Below the pieces are notes generated by a model. That model made no database searches. It was not told the DNA's origin and worked only from the letters and a program-made list of their open reading frames with translations. Positions 31,343 through 40,357 of a stretch of 64,000 nucleotides of DNA are shown one piece after another; positions within the stretch are counted from its first letter, which is position 1, and each line of letters starts with the position of its first letter. The position numbers were made by a program, and so were the translations under genes. This DNA is from Skermanella stibiiresistens SB22 (GTDB taxonomy: Bacteria > Pseudomonadota > Alphaproteobacteria > Azospirillales > Azospirillaceae): the NCBI RefSeq assembly GCF_000576635.1, contig NZ_AVFL01000005.1:265318-329317 (forward strand), given 5' to 3'.

Positions 31343-31979
31343 CGCCACCGTCGAAACGCTCTACATGGTCGGTCTGGCGGCGCTGCTCGGGACCCTGCTG
31401 GGGTTGCCGCTCGGCGTGCTGCTGGCGACCACCGGCCGGGGCGAACTGCTCCAGAACGTCGCGTTCAACCGGATCGCCGGGGTGATCGTCAACGCCACCC
31501 GCTCCACCCCGTTCATCATCCTGGTGGTGGCGATCATCCCGTTCACCCGGCTGGTCGCCGGCACCTCGATCGGGACCTCGGCGGCGATCGTGCCGCTGAC
31601 GGTGGCCGCCATCCCCTTCATCGCCCGGCTGATCGAAGGCGCCATCCGCGAGGTCGACCGCGGCCTGATCGAGGCGGCGGAGGCGATGGGCGCCACGCCG
31701 CTCCAGATCATCGCCAAGTTCCTGCTGCCCGAGGCGCTGCCCGGCATCGTGCTGGGCCTGACCTTGGCCGTCGTCAGCCTGATCGGCTACTCGGCCATGG
31801 TCGGCGCGGTCGGCGGCGGCGGATTGGGCGATTTGGGCATCCGCTACGGTTATCAGCGCTTCCTGCCGGAAGTCATGGCCGCCGTCGTGCTGGTGCTGAT
31901 CGTCCTGGTCCAGATCGTCCAAAGCCTGGGCGACCTGATCGCCCGCCGGGTCAACAAGCGCGCCATCGGCGGCCGGTAA
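31311..31979 (+). CDS. metI: Methionine ABC transporter permease
   Basis: 222-residue inner-membrane permease of the MetI family with five membrane helices. Hallmarks are FELLVNATVETLYMVGLAALLGTLLGLPLGVLL, the NATRSTPFIILVVAIIPFTRLVAGTSIGT segment, and the EAAEAMGATPLQIIAKFLLPEALPGI coupling loop that docks on MetN. It starts inside the end of metN and is followed 53 bp later by metQ. Confidence 0.96.
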   Translation: MSPQIFELLVNATVETLYMVGLAALLGTLLGLPLGVLLATTGRGELLQNVAFNRIAGVIVNATRSTPFIILVVAIIPFTRLVAGTSIGTSAAIVPLTVAAIPFIARLIEGAIREVDRGLIEAAEAMGATPLQIIAKFLLPEALPGIVLGLTLAVVSLIGYSAMVGAVGGGGLGDLGIRYGYQRFLPEVMAAVVLVLIVLVQIVQSLGDLIARRVNKRAIGGR

Positions 31980-32032
31980 GTCCGGCAAATCAATCGCAAG
32001 CAGTCAGACCAACCTGAGAGAGTCCGACCATC

Positions 32033-32839
32033 ATGAAGATCCTGTCCACCAAGGCGCTGTCGGCCTTGGCCGCCGCCACGCTGTTCGGCGCCACCCTCGG
32101 CGTGTCGGGCGCGGCTTCGGCCGAAACCATCCGGATCGGCGTCTCGGCCGGTCCGCACGCCCAGATCCTGGACGCGGTCAAGCCGATCGCCGCCAAACAG
32201 GGACTCGATATCAAGATCATCGAGTTCACCGACTACGTCATCCCCAACGCGGCGCTGGCGGCGGGTGAGATCGAGGCAAACTCGTTCCAGCACCAGCCCT
32301 ACCTGGATAATCAGGTGCGCGACCGCGGGCTGAAGCTGGTGTCGGTCGGCAAGACCGTGGTGTTCCCGATGGGGATATACTCGAACAAGGTGAAGAGCCT
32401 GGCCGAGCTGCCGAACGGCGCCTCCGTCGCGGTCCCGAACGACCCGACCAATGGCGGCCGCGCCCTGCTGCTGCTCCAGGCCGAGGGGCTGATCAAGCTG
32501 TCGGACGGCGCCGGGCTCAAGGCGACGCCGATCGACATCGTCGAGAACCCCAGGAAGATCAAGATCGTCGAGCTGGACGCCGCCCAGCTGCCCCGCTCGC
32601 TCGGCGACGTGACCGCCGCCGCCGTCAACACCAACTACGCGCTGGAGTCCGGGCTCAACCCGCTGACCGACGCCATCGCCCGCGAGAGCACCGCCTCCCC
32701 CTACACCAACATCATCGCGGTGCGCGAGCAGGACAAGGACAAGCCGTGGGTCCAGCAACTGCTGGCCGCGTACCATACGCCCGAGGTCAAGCGGTTCGTC
32801 GAGGAGAAGTTCAAGGGGTCCGTCGTCACCAGCTGGTGA
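32033..32839 (+). CDS. metQ: Methionine-binding protein MetQ
   Basis: 268-residue NlpA/MetQ family binding protein. A signal peptide ending near GVSGAASA|ETIRIG exports it; there is no lipobox Cys, so it is probably soluble rather than a lipoprotein. The family motifs KVGVSAGPH-like (IRIGVSAGPHAQI), ALAAGEIEANSFQHQPYLDNQ and YTNIIAVREQDKD are present. The last codons (VTSW-stop) are part of a 16-bp palindrome that is repeated twice more downstream. Confidence 0.95.
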   Translation: MKILSTKALSALAAATLFGATLGVSGAASAETIRIGVSAGPHAQILDAVKPIAAKQGLDIKIIEFTDYVIPNAALAAGEIEANSFQHQPYLDNQVRDRGLKLVSVGKTVVFPMGIYSNKVKSLAELPNGASVAVPNDPTNGGRALLLLQAEGLIKLSDGAGLKATPIDIVENPRKIKIVELDAAQLPRSLGDVTAAAVNTNYALESGLNPLTDAIARESTASPYTNIIAVREQDKDKPWVQQLLAAYHTPEVKRFVEEKFKGSVVTSW

Positions 32840-32892
32840 CGTCTTCAAGCGTCACCAGCTGGTGACGTCTTCAAGCGTCACCAGCTGGTGAC
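32825..32892. repeat. Triplicated 16-bp palindrome at the end of metQ
   Basis: GTCACCAGCTGGTGAC, a perfect palindrome, occurs at 32825-32840, 32851-32866 and 32877-32892, separated by two identical 10-bp spacers GTCTTCAAGC. The first copy encodes the last residues and the stop of metQ; the others are noncoding. The array lies between the convergent metQ and FliL-like genes and may act as a transcription end or a protein-binding array. Confidence 0.9.
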
Positions 32893-32906
32893 CCTGCGAT
32901 GGGGCG

Positions 32907-33338
32907 TCAGCTTGGCCGGGTCATGGCCTTGACGATATAGACGGCGTTGATCGCCTTGGCGCCGACCATCTCGCGCAGCAGGGCCAGGATGCTGGCCTTC
33001 ATCTCGGTCAGGGTCTCGGCGGAAACGCCGCTGCCGCCAGGGATCGGAGCCGGCGTCACCCGCGTCAGGATCTGATCCCGGATGCGGGGAAGCTGCTCCT
33101 CGATCTTGGCCACCGCCTCGGCGTCCGCCGCCTGCACCTCCAGCACCAGATCCATGCGCCCGACCATCCGGCGGTCCTCGAGAAGGAGCGGCAGGGTCAG
33201 GTTGGTGATCGGCACGCTGAGTGAAACCGGTCCCTCCTTCTTCTCGTTCGCCAGCGAGGGCGTGATGAGGGCGGGAACGGCGGCCATGACGGCGGCCAAA
33301 AGCAGCCCCACCTGGAGGATCTTCGGAAATTCGCTCAT
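32907..33338 (-). CDS. FliL-like single-span membrane protein
   Basis: 143-residue protein with an N-terminal hydrophobic segment (ILQVGLLLAAVMAAVPALI) and a periplasmic domain resembling the flagellar basal-body protein FliL. The pattern YLPLLLED-type strand (NLTLPLLLEDRRMVGRMDLVLEVQAAD), then KIEEQLPRIRDQILT and a helical end LREMVGAKAINAVYIVKAMTRPS fits FliL (about 150-170 residues). ATG 33338 has AGGA 5 nt upstream and was preferred to 33377. No flagellar gene is adjacent, so it may be a paralogue with another envelope role. Confidence 0.65.
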   Translation of the reverse strand: MSEFPKILQVGLLLAAVMAAVPALITPSLANEKKEGPVSLSVPITNLTLPLLLEDRRMVGRMDLVLEVQAADAEAVAKIEEQLPRIRDQILTRVTPAPIPGGSGVSAETLTEMKASILALLREMVGAKAINAVYIVKAMTRPS

Positions 33339-33441
33339 GGTGTCCTGGATGCGGTGGATGGGAAAAGACTTCGCCATCCATACACCAGCGCCCCCTTACC
33401 AACAATGAACACGCCCTAATTAGGTATGTTCGAGGTGACGG

Positions 33442-34338
33442 CTAGGCCAACAACCGCCCCGCCCTGATCCACCATCCGGGATGCCGGACCGTCAATCCAG
33501 CCGCCGCGGTGGTGGCTTCGGCATCGTCGCCATAGAGACCGAAGCAGGTGGCGCCGCTGCCCGACAGCCGGGCCAGCAGACATCCCGGCGTCCCGGCCAG
33601 CGCGTCCAGCACGTCGCCAATCCCAGGCACCAGCGCGGTGGCGGCGGCTGTTAGATCGTTGCCCCGGCCCGCCAGCGCCGCCGCCAGATCCGCGGCGGTC
33701 GCCAGCGGCGCCCCGTCGAACCGCGCGGCGGTGGAGAAGCCCCCGCTCCGCGCCTTGAACACCGACGGCGTGGACAGTGGCGTGCCTGGATTGACCAGCA
33801 CGACCGCGCAGGGCGGCAATCGGGGTGCCGGATCGATGATGTCGCCGATACCGCCGAAATAGGCGGCCGTGCTGGTCAGGCAGACCGGCACGTCGGCCCC
33901 GAGCCGCGCCGCGAGGGGAAACAGCCGCGGGTCCGCCGGGGAGATCCCCCACAGCCGGGCGAGCGCCCGCAGGCAGGCGGCGGCGTCGGCCGATCCGCCG
34001 CCGATCCCAGAGGCGACCGGCAGCCGCTTGGTCAGGGTGATCGCGGCGCCGGCTCCACCCCGTGCCATATCCCTGTCCAAAGCCTCCGCCAGCAGCACGG
34101 CGGCGCGGCTGACCAGATTGTCGTCGGAGGGCTCGCCCTCCAGGGCGACGGCGAACGGGCCGTCGAGGGTCAGCGTCAGGCCGTCGGCCGGGCGCGCGGT
34201 CACGGTGTCGTGGATGTCCGCGAAGGCGATCAGGCTATCCAGCTCGTGATAGCCATCGGCCCGCCGCCCCAGCACATGAAGATACAGGTTCAGCTTGGCG
34301 GGAGCGGACTCCACCACAGTCTGGTCCGGAACGGTCAT
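33442..34338 (-). CDS. ispE: 4-diphosphocytidyl-2-C-methyl-D-erythritol kinase
   Basis: 298-residue GHMP kinase of the non-mevalonate isoprenoid pathway, which phosphorylates CDP-methylerythritol. The N-terminal substrate motif APAKLNLYLHVLGRRADGYHELDSL, the GHMP ATP-binding loop LPVASGIGGGSADAAA and the C-terminal RLSGSGATCFGLY are all canonical. Its ATG overlaps the stop of the upstream TPR gene (ATGA), so it is translationally coupled to it, an arrangement known in alphaproteobacteria. Confidence 0.96.
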   Translation of the reverse strand: MTVPDQTVVESAPAKLNLYLHVLGRRADGYHELDSLIAFADIHDTVTARPADGLTLTLDGPFAVALEGEPSDDNLVSRAAVLLAEALDRDMARGGAGAAITLTKRLPVASGIGGGSADAAACLRALARLWGISPADPRLFPLAARLGADVPVCLTSTAAYFGGIGDIIDPAPRLPPCAVVLVNPGTPLSTPSVFKARSGGFSTAARFDGAPLATAADLAAALAGRGNDLTAAATALVPGIGDVLDALAGTPGCLLARLSGSGATCFGLYGDDAEATTAAAGLTVRHPGWWIRAGRLLA

Positions 34339-36083
34339 TTGACGGTGGGCAACCCGGCGGCGGTCTGGTGGCGCGGCAGGCCGGTCTCCAGCTTGGCGCG
34401 GATCGTCGCGGCCAAGTCGTCCGCCTCGGCGTGGAGCAGCGCCCGGCGCCACTGGAACCGGGCCTCCACCTCGCGGCCGACCCGCCAATAGGCGTCGCCC
34501 AAGTGGTCGTTGATGGTGGGGTCCAGCGGCTTCAGCTCGACCGCGCGTTCCAGGTGGGTGACGGCGCCGGGGTAGTCCTCCATCCGGTAGAGCGCCCAGC
34601 CCAGGCTGTCGATGATGTAGCCGTCGGTCGGCCGCAGCTCGACCGCCCGCTGGATCATCGCCTTGCCGCGCTCCAGGTTGATGCCCCGGTCGATCCAGGA
34701 ATAACCCAGGTAATTGAGCACCAGCGGCTGCTCCGGCGCCAGTTCCAGCGCCCGCTGGAGGTCGCGTTCTGCCTCGTCCCAGCGTTTGAGGTGGTCGAGC
34801 GACAGGGCACGCGTGTAGTGGATCAGCCAATGGCGCGGCTGCGGCGGGCCGATCCTCGCCAGCGCCGCGTCATAGGCCGCGATCGCCTGCCCGTGGCGCT
34901 CGGCGCCGCGGTGGACGTCGCCAAGCTCGACCAGCGCGTCGATCCGGTCCGGCTGTTCGGCCGCCATGGCGTCGAGCAGCGTCACCGCCTCATCGGCCCG
35001 GCCCAGCTTCTCCAGCATGCCGGCGCTTCGGAGGCGCGCGGTCCAGGCCAGCGCGCCGTCGCGTCCGGCGGCGGCGTACTCGTCCAGGGCCGGCTGAAAG
35101 CGGGAGCGCTGGGCGAGGATGTCGCCCAGCATCATGTGGGCCAGCCCATGGTCGTCGCGCAGATGGACGGCGACGCGGCCATACATCAGCGCCAGCTCGC
35201 CGGCACCTTCCTGTTGCAGGGCGCTGGCGATGTCGAACAGGGCCTCGGCGATGCCCTGGCGGGGAGCCTCCACGATCGCGATCGGCTTTTCGCCGCGCGC
35301 CAGCCGGTCCAGCTCGGGTTGCAGCAGCAGCGTGCCGGGATTGTCGTCGCGGAATCGCTGGTAGAGCGCCCGCGCCTCGTCCGCCTTGCCGGTCCGTTCG
35401 AAAAAGCCGCCGACCGCCTGGACGATGCGCAGCGGCGCGCCGGCGGTGACGGCCTTGCGGTACCACTCCTCGGCGGTGACGGCGTCGCCGGCGTGATCCG
35501 CGATCAGGCCGGCGTGGAAATGGTGCAGCACCGCGAAGCCCTGGGCGTTCGCCAGCGGTTCCAGCGCGGTCCAGGCATCGGCGATATCGTCGCGGGCCAC
35601 CGCGATCCAGGCCAGCACGATCGGCTCGACATAGCGGGAAAGCCCCTCGTCGGCGCCTCCGGCGTAGCGCGCCCGCGCCTCGTCCAGACGGCCGGCGATG
35701 ATGTCGTCCGCCAGCAGCAGGGTTTCCGCCAGATGGTTGCCCGGCTCCACCGCAACCAGTCGCCGCGCCAGGGCGGCGGCGTCATCGTACCGGGCGTCGC
35801 CAAGCTGAAGCAGGTATGTGCGGCGCAGCAGCGCCAAGTTGTCGGGATCGCTGGCCAGGGCCCTGCCCATGAAGTCGGCGGCGGCCGGCCAGTCGTCGAC
35901 CTGCTGGGCGTGCCGGCCGGCCAGATAGCTGCCGGTCACCGTGGCGGCCTCGATGATCGCCTCGTCGGCCAGCGGGTCGGGGGCCAGCGGACCGGGAGTC
36001 GCCGCCTCAGGGGCGACCGCGGCGGCGGCGAGGATCGTGCCGGCCAGAAGGCCGCGCTTCAGAGCGTCGAAGAGAAAATCCAT
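34335..36083 (-). CDS. Secreted tetratricopeptide-repeat protein
   Basis: 582-residue protein with an N-terminal signal-like hydrophobic segment (RGLLAGTILAAAAVAPEAA) and about ten TPR units throughout. Clear ones are AADFMGRALASDPDNLALLRRTYLLQLGD, ALMYGRVAVHLRDDHGLAHMMLGD, AERDLQRALELAPEQPLVLNYLGYSWID and AVTHLERAVELKPLDPTINDHLGDAYWRVG. The C-terminal repeats are the best conserved. Start 36083 omits eight residues of a longer ORF. It probably acts in the periplasm as a protein-interaction scaffold. Coupling to ispE is conserved in related bacteria, without a known functional link. Confidence 0.87.
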   Translation of the reverse strand: MDFLFDALKRGLLAGTILAAAAVAPEAATPGPLAPDPLADEAIIEAATVTGSYLAGRHAQQVDDWPAAADFMGRALASDPDNLALLRRTYLLQLGDARYDDAAALARRLVAVEPGNHLAETLLLADDIIAGRLDEARARYAGGADEGLSRYVEPIVLAWIAVARDDIADAWTALEPLANAQGFAVLHHFHAGLIADHAGDAVTAEEWYRKAVTAGAPLRIVQAVGGFFERTGKADEARALYQRFRDDNPGTLLLQPELDRLARGEKPIAIVEAPRQGIAEALFDIASALQQEGAGELALMYGRVAVHLRDDHGLAHMMLGDILAQRSRFQPALDEYAAAGRDGALAWTARLRSAGMLEKLGRADEAVTLLDAMAAEQPDRIDALVELGDVHRGAERHGQAIAAYDAALARIGPPQPRHWLIHYTRALSLDHLKRWDEAERDLQRALELAPEQPLVLNYLGYSWIDRGINLERGKAMIQRAVELRPTDGYIIDSLGWALYRMEDYPGAVTHLERAVELKPLDPTINDHLGDAYWRVGREVEARFQWRRALLHAEADDLAATIRAKLETGLPRHQTAAGLPTVK

Positions 36084-36222
36084 GCCATCCCATCCTGCCC
36101 CGACCAAGCCGGTCCACCGTTCTGGAAAACAATACCGTAGCGGTCAACTCCTTAAACCAACAATAAGCACGTCGCGCCGCAACCACCTTACGCAGCCCGG
36201 GCGGCCTCGCGGCCGATTCGGC

Positions 36223-36816
36223 TCACCAGGTGCGGATCGGGCCGACATCCATGTGGACGAAGTCGCTCGACGGATAGAAGCCGACGCCGCCGGCCCGCAG
36301 CCGCAGGGCGGCCCGATGCACCATGCGGGTATCGACGCCCGGAGCCCGGATGTCGATCGCCATGCCGCGCATGTGGAAGCTGCCGCGGGCGACACCGCCG
36401 CCGCCGGTTTCCCGCAGCAGCTCGTTCGATGCGGGCGAGCGGTAGCCCGAGATGACGTGCAGCGGCGCCCGCACGCCCAGCTTGACCTGGAGCGCGTGGA
36501 CGGTGTCCAGCAGTTCGGGGGCGATCGGATGGACCAGATCGGTGCGGTGGTCTCGCAGGACGTTGTCGATCGCGCGTAGCGCGTCCCGCTGATAGCGGCC
36601 GCGGCTCCAATATTCCGCCGTCAGGCGCTCGCCGGTGTGGGTGTTGAGGAAGGACACCCTGCGGGGTGGCGCCACGCGCGCCGCCGCCATGGCGTCCAGG
36701 GGATCGAACAGGACCGCGGCGGAGACGGCCCCCATGCCGAGCCTCAGGCTGGATCGAAGGAATGAACGGCGCGCCGCCTTAGTCGCATGATGGCTCTCCG
36801 CACATTCATCCCGCAT
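36223..36816 (-). CDS. Tat-exported YcbK-like (DUF882, M15A) peptidase
   Basis: 197-residue periplasmic protein of the DUF882/peptidase M15A group, relatives of zinc D-Ala-D-Ala carboxypeptidases. The N-terminus has a twin-arginine signal (ARRSFLRSSLRLGMGAVSAAVLF). The catalytic region includes VISGYRSPASNELLR, SFHMRGMAIDIRAPG (zinc His and Asp) and SSDFVHMDVGPIRTW (last zinc His). Start 36816 was chosen so that the Tat motif is near the N-terminus. It sits beside an L,D-transpeptidase gene, a pairing common in Gram-negative genomes and consistent with peptidoglycan remodelling. Confidence 0.87.
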   Translation of the reverse strand: MRDECAESHHATKAARRSFLRSSLRLGMGAVSAAVLFDPLDAMAAARVAPPRRVSFLNTHTGERLTAEYWSRGRYQRDALRAIDNVLRDHRTDLVHPIAPELLDTVHALQVKLGVRAPLHVISGYRSPASNELLRETGGGGVARGSFHMRGMAIDIRAPGVDTRMVHRAALRLRAGGVGFYPSSDFVHMDVGPIRTW

Positions 36817-37016
36817 CTTCCCGCCCCCTGCGAAAACCAGCAAAAAGTCCCAATGCCACCGGACGACGGTTTTATTATTTCGTCTCGGCGGCCCCAGCAT
36901 TGCCGGGTCGGGTTAAGCAAAGGTTTACATACACGGGAGAACGTGTTGATACCGCTGTATTCATCGGTCTGGCGGGTGACCTTTTCGAGACATGGGCACC
37001 CGCCCCGCGGCGAGGC

Positions 37017-38717
37017 TCACTCGGCCGCCTGGGCCACCGTCTGCTGGACCGGCAAACGCTTGGCCAGCGCGGCGGTGAAAGCGGCGTCGCGGTCGTAGAT
37101 GTCCTCGCGGAACTGGACCTTGCCGGCCTCGTCGACGAAGACGGTCTGGTAGGTCAGATGGACCGGGACCGATTGCCGCAGCCACACGGTTTTGGTCTCG
37201 CCACCGTCCAGCACCAACTGGCGGCGCTCCACCGGCCAATCCTCCATCCCCGCCATCAGGTAATCGGCGAGGGCGGCGGGGTCGCCGACCCGGACGCAAC
37301 CGGACGACAAGCCCCGTGCGGTGCGGCTGAACTTGTCGCGCGCCGGCGTGTCGTGCAGGTAGACGTCGAATTCGTTGGGGAACATGAACTTGATCCGCCC
37401 CAGCGAGTTCTTCGGGCCGGGGTCCTGCCGCATGCGGTAGCGGGTGATCCGCGACCCGACCGAGCGCCAGTCGATCCGCCGCGCGTCCAGTGTCCTGGCG
37501 CCGGCCGCCCAACTGTCGAACAGGGTGATGTCGTGGTCCTTGAGATAGCCCGGATCGCGCAGCAGCTTGGGGAGGATGTCGTTGCGCGCCACCGTCGGCG
37601 GGATCGTCCAGGTCGGGTTGAACACCAGATGGGTGATGCGGTGGCTGAACACCGGCGTCGCCCGCTCGGTCGTGCCGACGATGACCGGCATGCGCAGGGG
37701 GGCGGCACCCGGCGTCACCGCCTTGAGCGTGTAGCCGGGAATGTTGACCATGACGTGCCGCTCGCCCAGGTCGTCCTCCATCCAGCGCCAGCGCTCCATG
37801 TTGGCGATGATCTGGTCGACGCGACCGGCGGCGGGGATGTTGAGCGCCAAGCGGGTGGAAACGCCGACGACGCCGTCGGGACCCAGCCCGGTTTGGGATT
37901 GGAACTGCTTGACCGCGACTTCCAGCGGGGCGTCGTAAAGCGTCGAGGAGAGGTCCTTGCCATTATCCTTGACGCTGTATTCGCCGGTCGCCGCCAGCCT
38001 GCGGCGCAGCGCCGGCACACCGGCGTCCCGCATGCCGGGCTTCAGCACGGCACCCTCCCCGACCACCGGCCAGCCTCCCGCCGAGGTTACGACGCGGTAT
38101 CGCTTCAAGGCGTCGCGAAGCGCCGCGTATTGCGGGTGCGGCGGCGTGAAGCCTTTCAGGAAAGCCGGCAAGTCCGGTGCGGCCATGGCGTTCTTGACGA
38201 TCTCGATCGCGTCCAGCTTCGGCGGGGTCGCCGCCATTTCCGGGGCGAGCGTCCGAGGCGGCAGGCGGCCGGTCCGAAGATCGCCCGTGTACTCCATGAT
38301 CGCGTCGGTGATCAGCAGGTCCAGTTCGGCTTGGCCACCCACATCGGCGGCACCCAGGCGCCGTTCGATCGCGTCGGGATGATAGTGCCGCGGCTCCAGC
38401 CCTTCCAGGTCGGCCAGACGGACCAGCGCCACCAAACCGGGAGCGGCGGCGGCTTGGCCCGTCTGGTCGGTCCAGACGGGGTCGAAGCCGCGCTCGGCGT
38501 AGAAGCGGCGCAACGCGTCGAGATTGCGCAGCCGCTGGCCGTCGAGCGCCAGCGGGCCGCCCTTGCTCAGCCGGCGGGCGATGGCGACGTCGGTTTCGGT
38601 GGCCGGGGCCAGCACCGGAAGCGGTGGCTCGCCGGTTTGCCCCCGCGCCGGAATGGCATCCAGCGCGCCCCCGGCGAGAACGCAGACGATCAGAACGTTA
38701 TGGAAGAAGGCTCTCAT
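37017..38717 (-). CDS. L,D-transpeptidase (LdtD/YcbB-like)
   Basis: 566-residue periplasmic enzyme that makes 3-3 crosslinks in peptidoglycan. A signal peptide (residues 1-27, ending PARGQ) is followed by a scaffold domain, a peptidoglycan-binding domain (about 230-300: VPALRRRLAATGEYSVKD...VAVKQFQSQTGLGPDGVVG) and a YkuD catalytic domain with VYLHDTPARDKFSRTARGLSSGCVRV; the nucleophile is Cys474 in SSGCVR. The length and domain order match YcbB of E. coli (615 residues). It is 200 bp upstream of the M15-like peptidase gene on the same strand. Confidence 0.93.
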   Translation of the reverse strand: MRAFFHNVLIVCVLAGGALDAIPARGQTGEPPLPVLAPATETDVAIARRLSKGGPLALDGQRLRNLDALRRFYAERGFDPVWTDQTGQAAAAPGLVALVRLADLEGLEPRHYHPDAIERRLGAADVGGQAELDLLITDAIMEYTGDLRTGRLPPRTLAPEMAATPPKLDAIEIVKNAMAAPDLPAFLKGFTPPHPQYAALRDALKRYRVVTSAGGWPVVGEGAVLKPGMRDAGVPALRRRLAATGEYSVKDNGKDLSSTLYDAPLEVAVKQFQSQTGLGPDGVVGVSTRLALNIPAAGRVDQIIANMERWRWMEDDLGERHVMVNIPGYTLKAVTPGAAPLRMPVIVGTTERATPVFSHRITHLVFNPTWTIPPTVARNDILPKLLRDPGYLKDHDITLFDSWAAGARTLDARRIDWRSVGSRITRYRMRQDPGPKNSLGRIKFMFPNEFDVYLHDTPARDKFSRTARGLSSGCVRVGDPAALADYLMAGMEDWPVERRQLVLDGGETKTVWLRQSVPVHLTYQTVFVDEAGKVQFREDIYDRDAAFTAALAKRLPVQQTVAQAAE

Positions 38718-38945
38718 CGGGTTCCCACCACTATACTTTGGGTTCGATCATACACCTAAATGAAGTGGTAGATAGGTTGGTTCCAAATTTGTCCCGAACT
38801 GTTGCTTGTTAACCACGTCCAAGGGAACGGGAGCTAACCGATTAATCCAATACGGCTTTATTGTTCCGTAAGCAATTCGCCTCAAACTCGCGGGCAAAGC
38901 ATGTGCGGACACCTGGGTGCTCGCCTGCCGCGCCGACGGAAGACG

Positions 38946-40208
38946 ATGACGCCTGAATCCCCGCAACCCGAGTCTCTGCAGGATGTGTTGGACAAACACG
39001 CGCGCTGGATCAAGGGTCTGGCGGGAGGAGCCTGCGCCAACCTGTCCCTCGTCAACCTCGAGGGGCTGGATCTCCGGCATGTGGATCTGCGCGGCGCCCT
39101 GCTCGGTGGCGCCAAGCTCGCGCGGTCGCATCTGACGGGCGCGCGGCTGGCGGGGGCCGACCTGTTCCGCGCCGACCTGCGGCACTGCGACCTGCGCGCC
39201 GCCGACCTGTCCAACACCGACCTGCGCGGCGCCAGGCTCCACTCCGCCGACTGCGCCGACGCCAATCTGCGGAACGCCGACCTGCGAGAGGGCAAGATCG
39301 ACGCGTCCGGCGCGGGTGGGGCACCAAACCTGTCGACGATGCCGCGCGAGCCCGGGAGGGCCGGAACCAGCTTCGCGGCGGCGCTCGCGACGGTGGCGCG
39401 GCGCCCGGGCGCCGTGTGCTCGCGCACCGACCTGACCTCGGCGTCGCTCCGCCGGGTCGACCTCGGCGGGGCGGACCTCACGGGCTGCAATCTCCAGAAC
39501 GCCGACCTGAGCGACGCCAACCTGACGGACACCAACCTGTCGGAAAGCCGGTTATGCGGCGCCAACCTGGACGGCGCCGCCTTGACCGGCACCCGCTTCC
39601 ACAACGCCGATCTGGTCGGGACCCGCCTGTCCGGCTGCGACCTGTCGAAGGCCGATCTGGCCGGAGCGCATTTCACCAAGATGCTCGACACGCTGGGATT
39701 GGAGATCCAGCGGGTGATCAACAACCACGAACGCTGGATCGAGAGCGGCGGCGCCCGAGGTGCCCGCGCCGAGTTGGATGGCGCCGACCTCAACCGGGTC
39801 GATCTGCGGAACGTCAACCTGAGCGGCGCCACCTTGCGCGGCGCCTCGCTGGTCAAGGCGCTGCTGGCGGGCGCCAAACTGATCATGGCCGACCTGTCCG
39901 GCGCCGATCTGGAGGGGGCGAACCTCAGCGGCGCCGACCTGTCCGGCGCCAACCTCAGCTACGCGCGCCTGATTGGCGCCGACCTGCACGACGCGCTGCT
40001 GTGCCCGGCCCAGATTCTGGACGGTTTTGGCAAGCCAAGTGGGAAGATCTGGGCGACCAGCCTGCTGGGAGCGGACCTGCGCCACGCCCATCTGGTCGGC
40101 GCCCTGCTGTCCTCGGCCAACCTCAGCGACGCCAACCTCGATCTGGCGGATCTGGATGGCGCCGACCTGACCGGCGCCAAACTGACGGGATTACCCTATC
40201 AACGGTAG
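38946..40208 (+). CDS. Two-module pentapeptide-repeat protein
   Basis: 420-residue protein built almost entirely of A(D/N)LXX pentapeptide repeats, forming right-handed quadrilateral beta helices. It has two modules, each opened by the same short motif: LQDVLDKHARWIKG (His18, Trp21) and IQRVINNHERWIES (His261, Trp264). The first module is interrupted by about 44 non-repeat residues (about 114-157, Pro/Ala/Gly-rich), perhaps a loop. Start 38946 has GGAAG just upstream; an in-frame ATG at 38901 adds 15 basic residues. No signal peptide or membrane segment is visible. Function unknown; quinolone-resistance (Qnr-like) activity should not be assumed. Confidence 0.9.
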   Translation: MTPESPQPESLQDVLDKHARWIKGLAGGACANLSLVNLEGLDLRHVDLRGALLGGAKLARSHLTGARLAGADLFRADLRHCDLRAADLSNTDLRGARLHSADCADANLRNADLREGKIDASGAGGAPNLSTMPREPGRAGTSFAAALATVARRPGAVCSRTDLTSASLRRVDLGGADLTGCNLQNADLSDANLTDTNLSESRLCGANLDGAALTGTRFHNADLVGTRLSGCDLSKADLAGAHFTKMLDTLGLEIQRVINNHERWIESGGARGARAELDGADLNRVDLRNVNLSGATLRGASLVKALLAGAKLIMADLSGADLEGANLSGADLSGANLSYARLIGADLHDALLCPAQILDGFGKPSGKIWATSLLGADLRHAHLVGALLSSANLSDANLDLADLDGADLTGAKLTGLPYQR

Positions 40209-40357
40209 GATACTCCGCATCGTGCGACATCACGCCGGTTGCGTTTGTATGCGCCATACATCCAGATACGACATTTAAGCCAAGGCCATGATGGCAAAAG
40301 CGCGTGTCGGTCTCCCGGTCATCCTCAGGCGTCGATCAAGGAACGCTCCTCCGCCCG

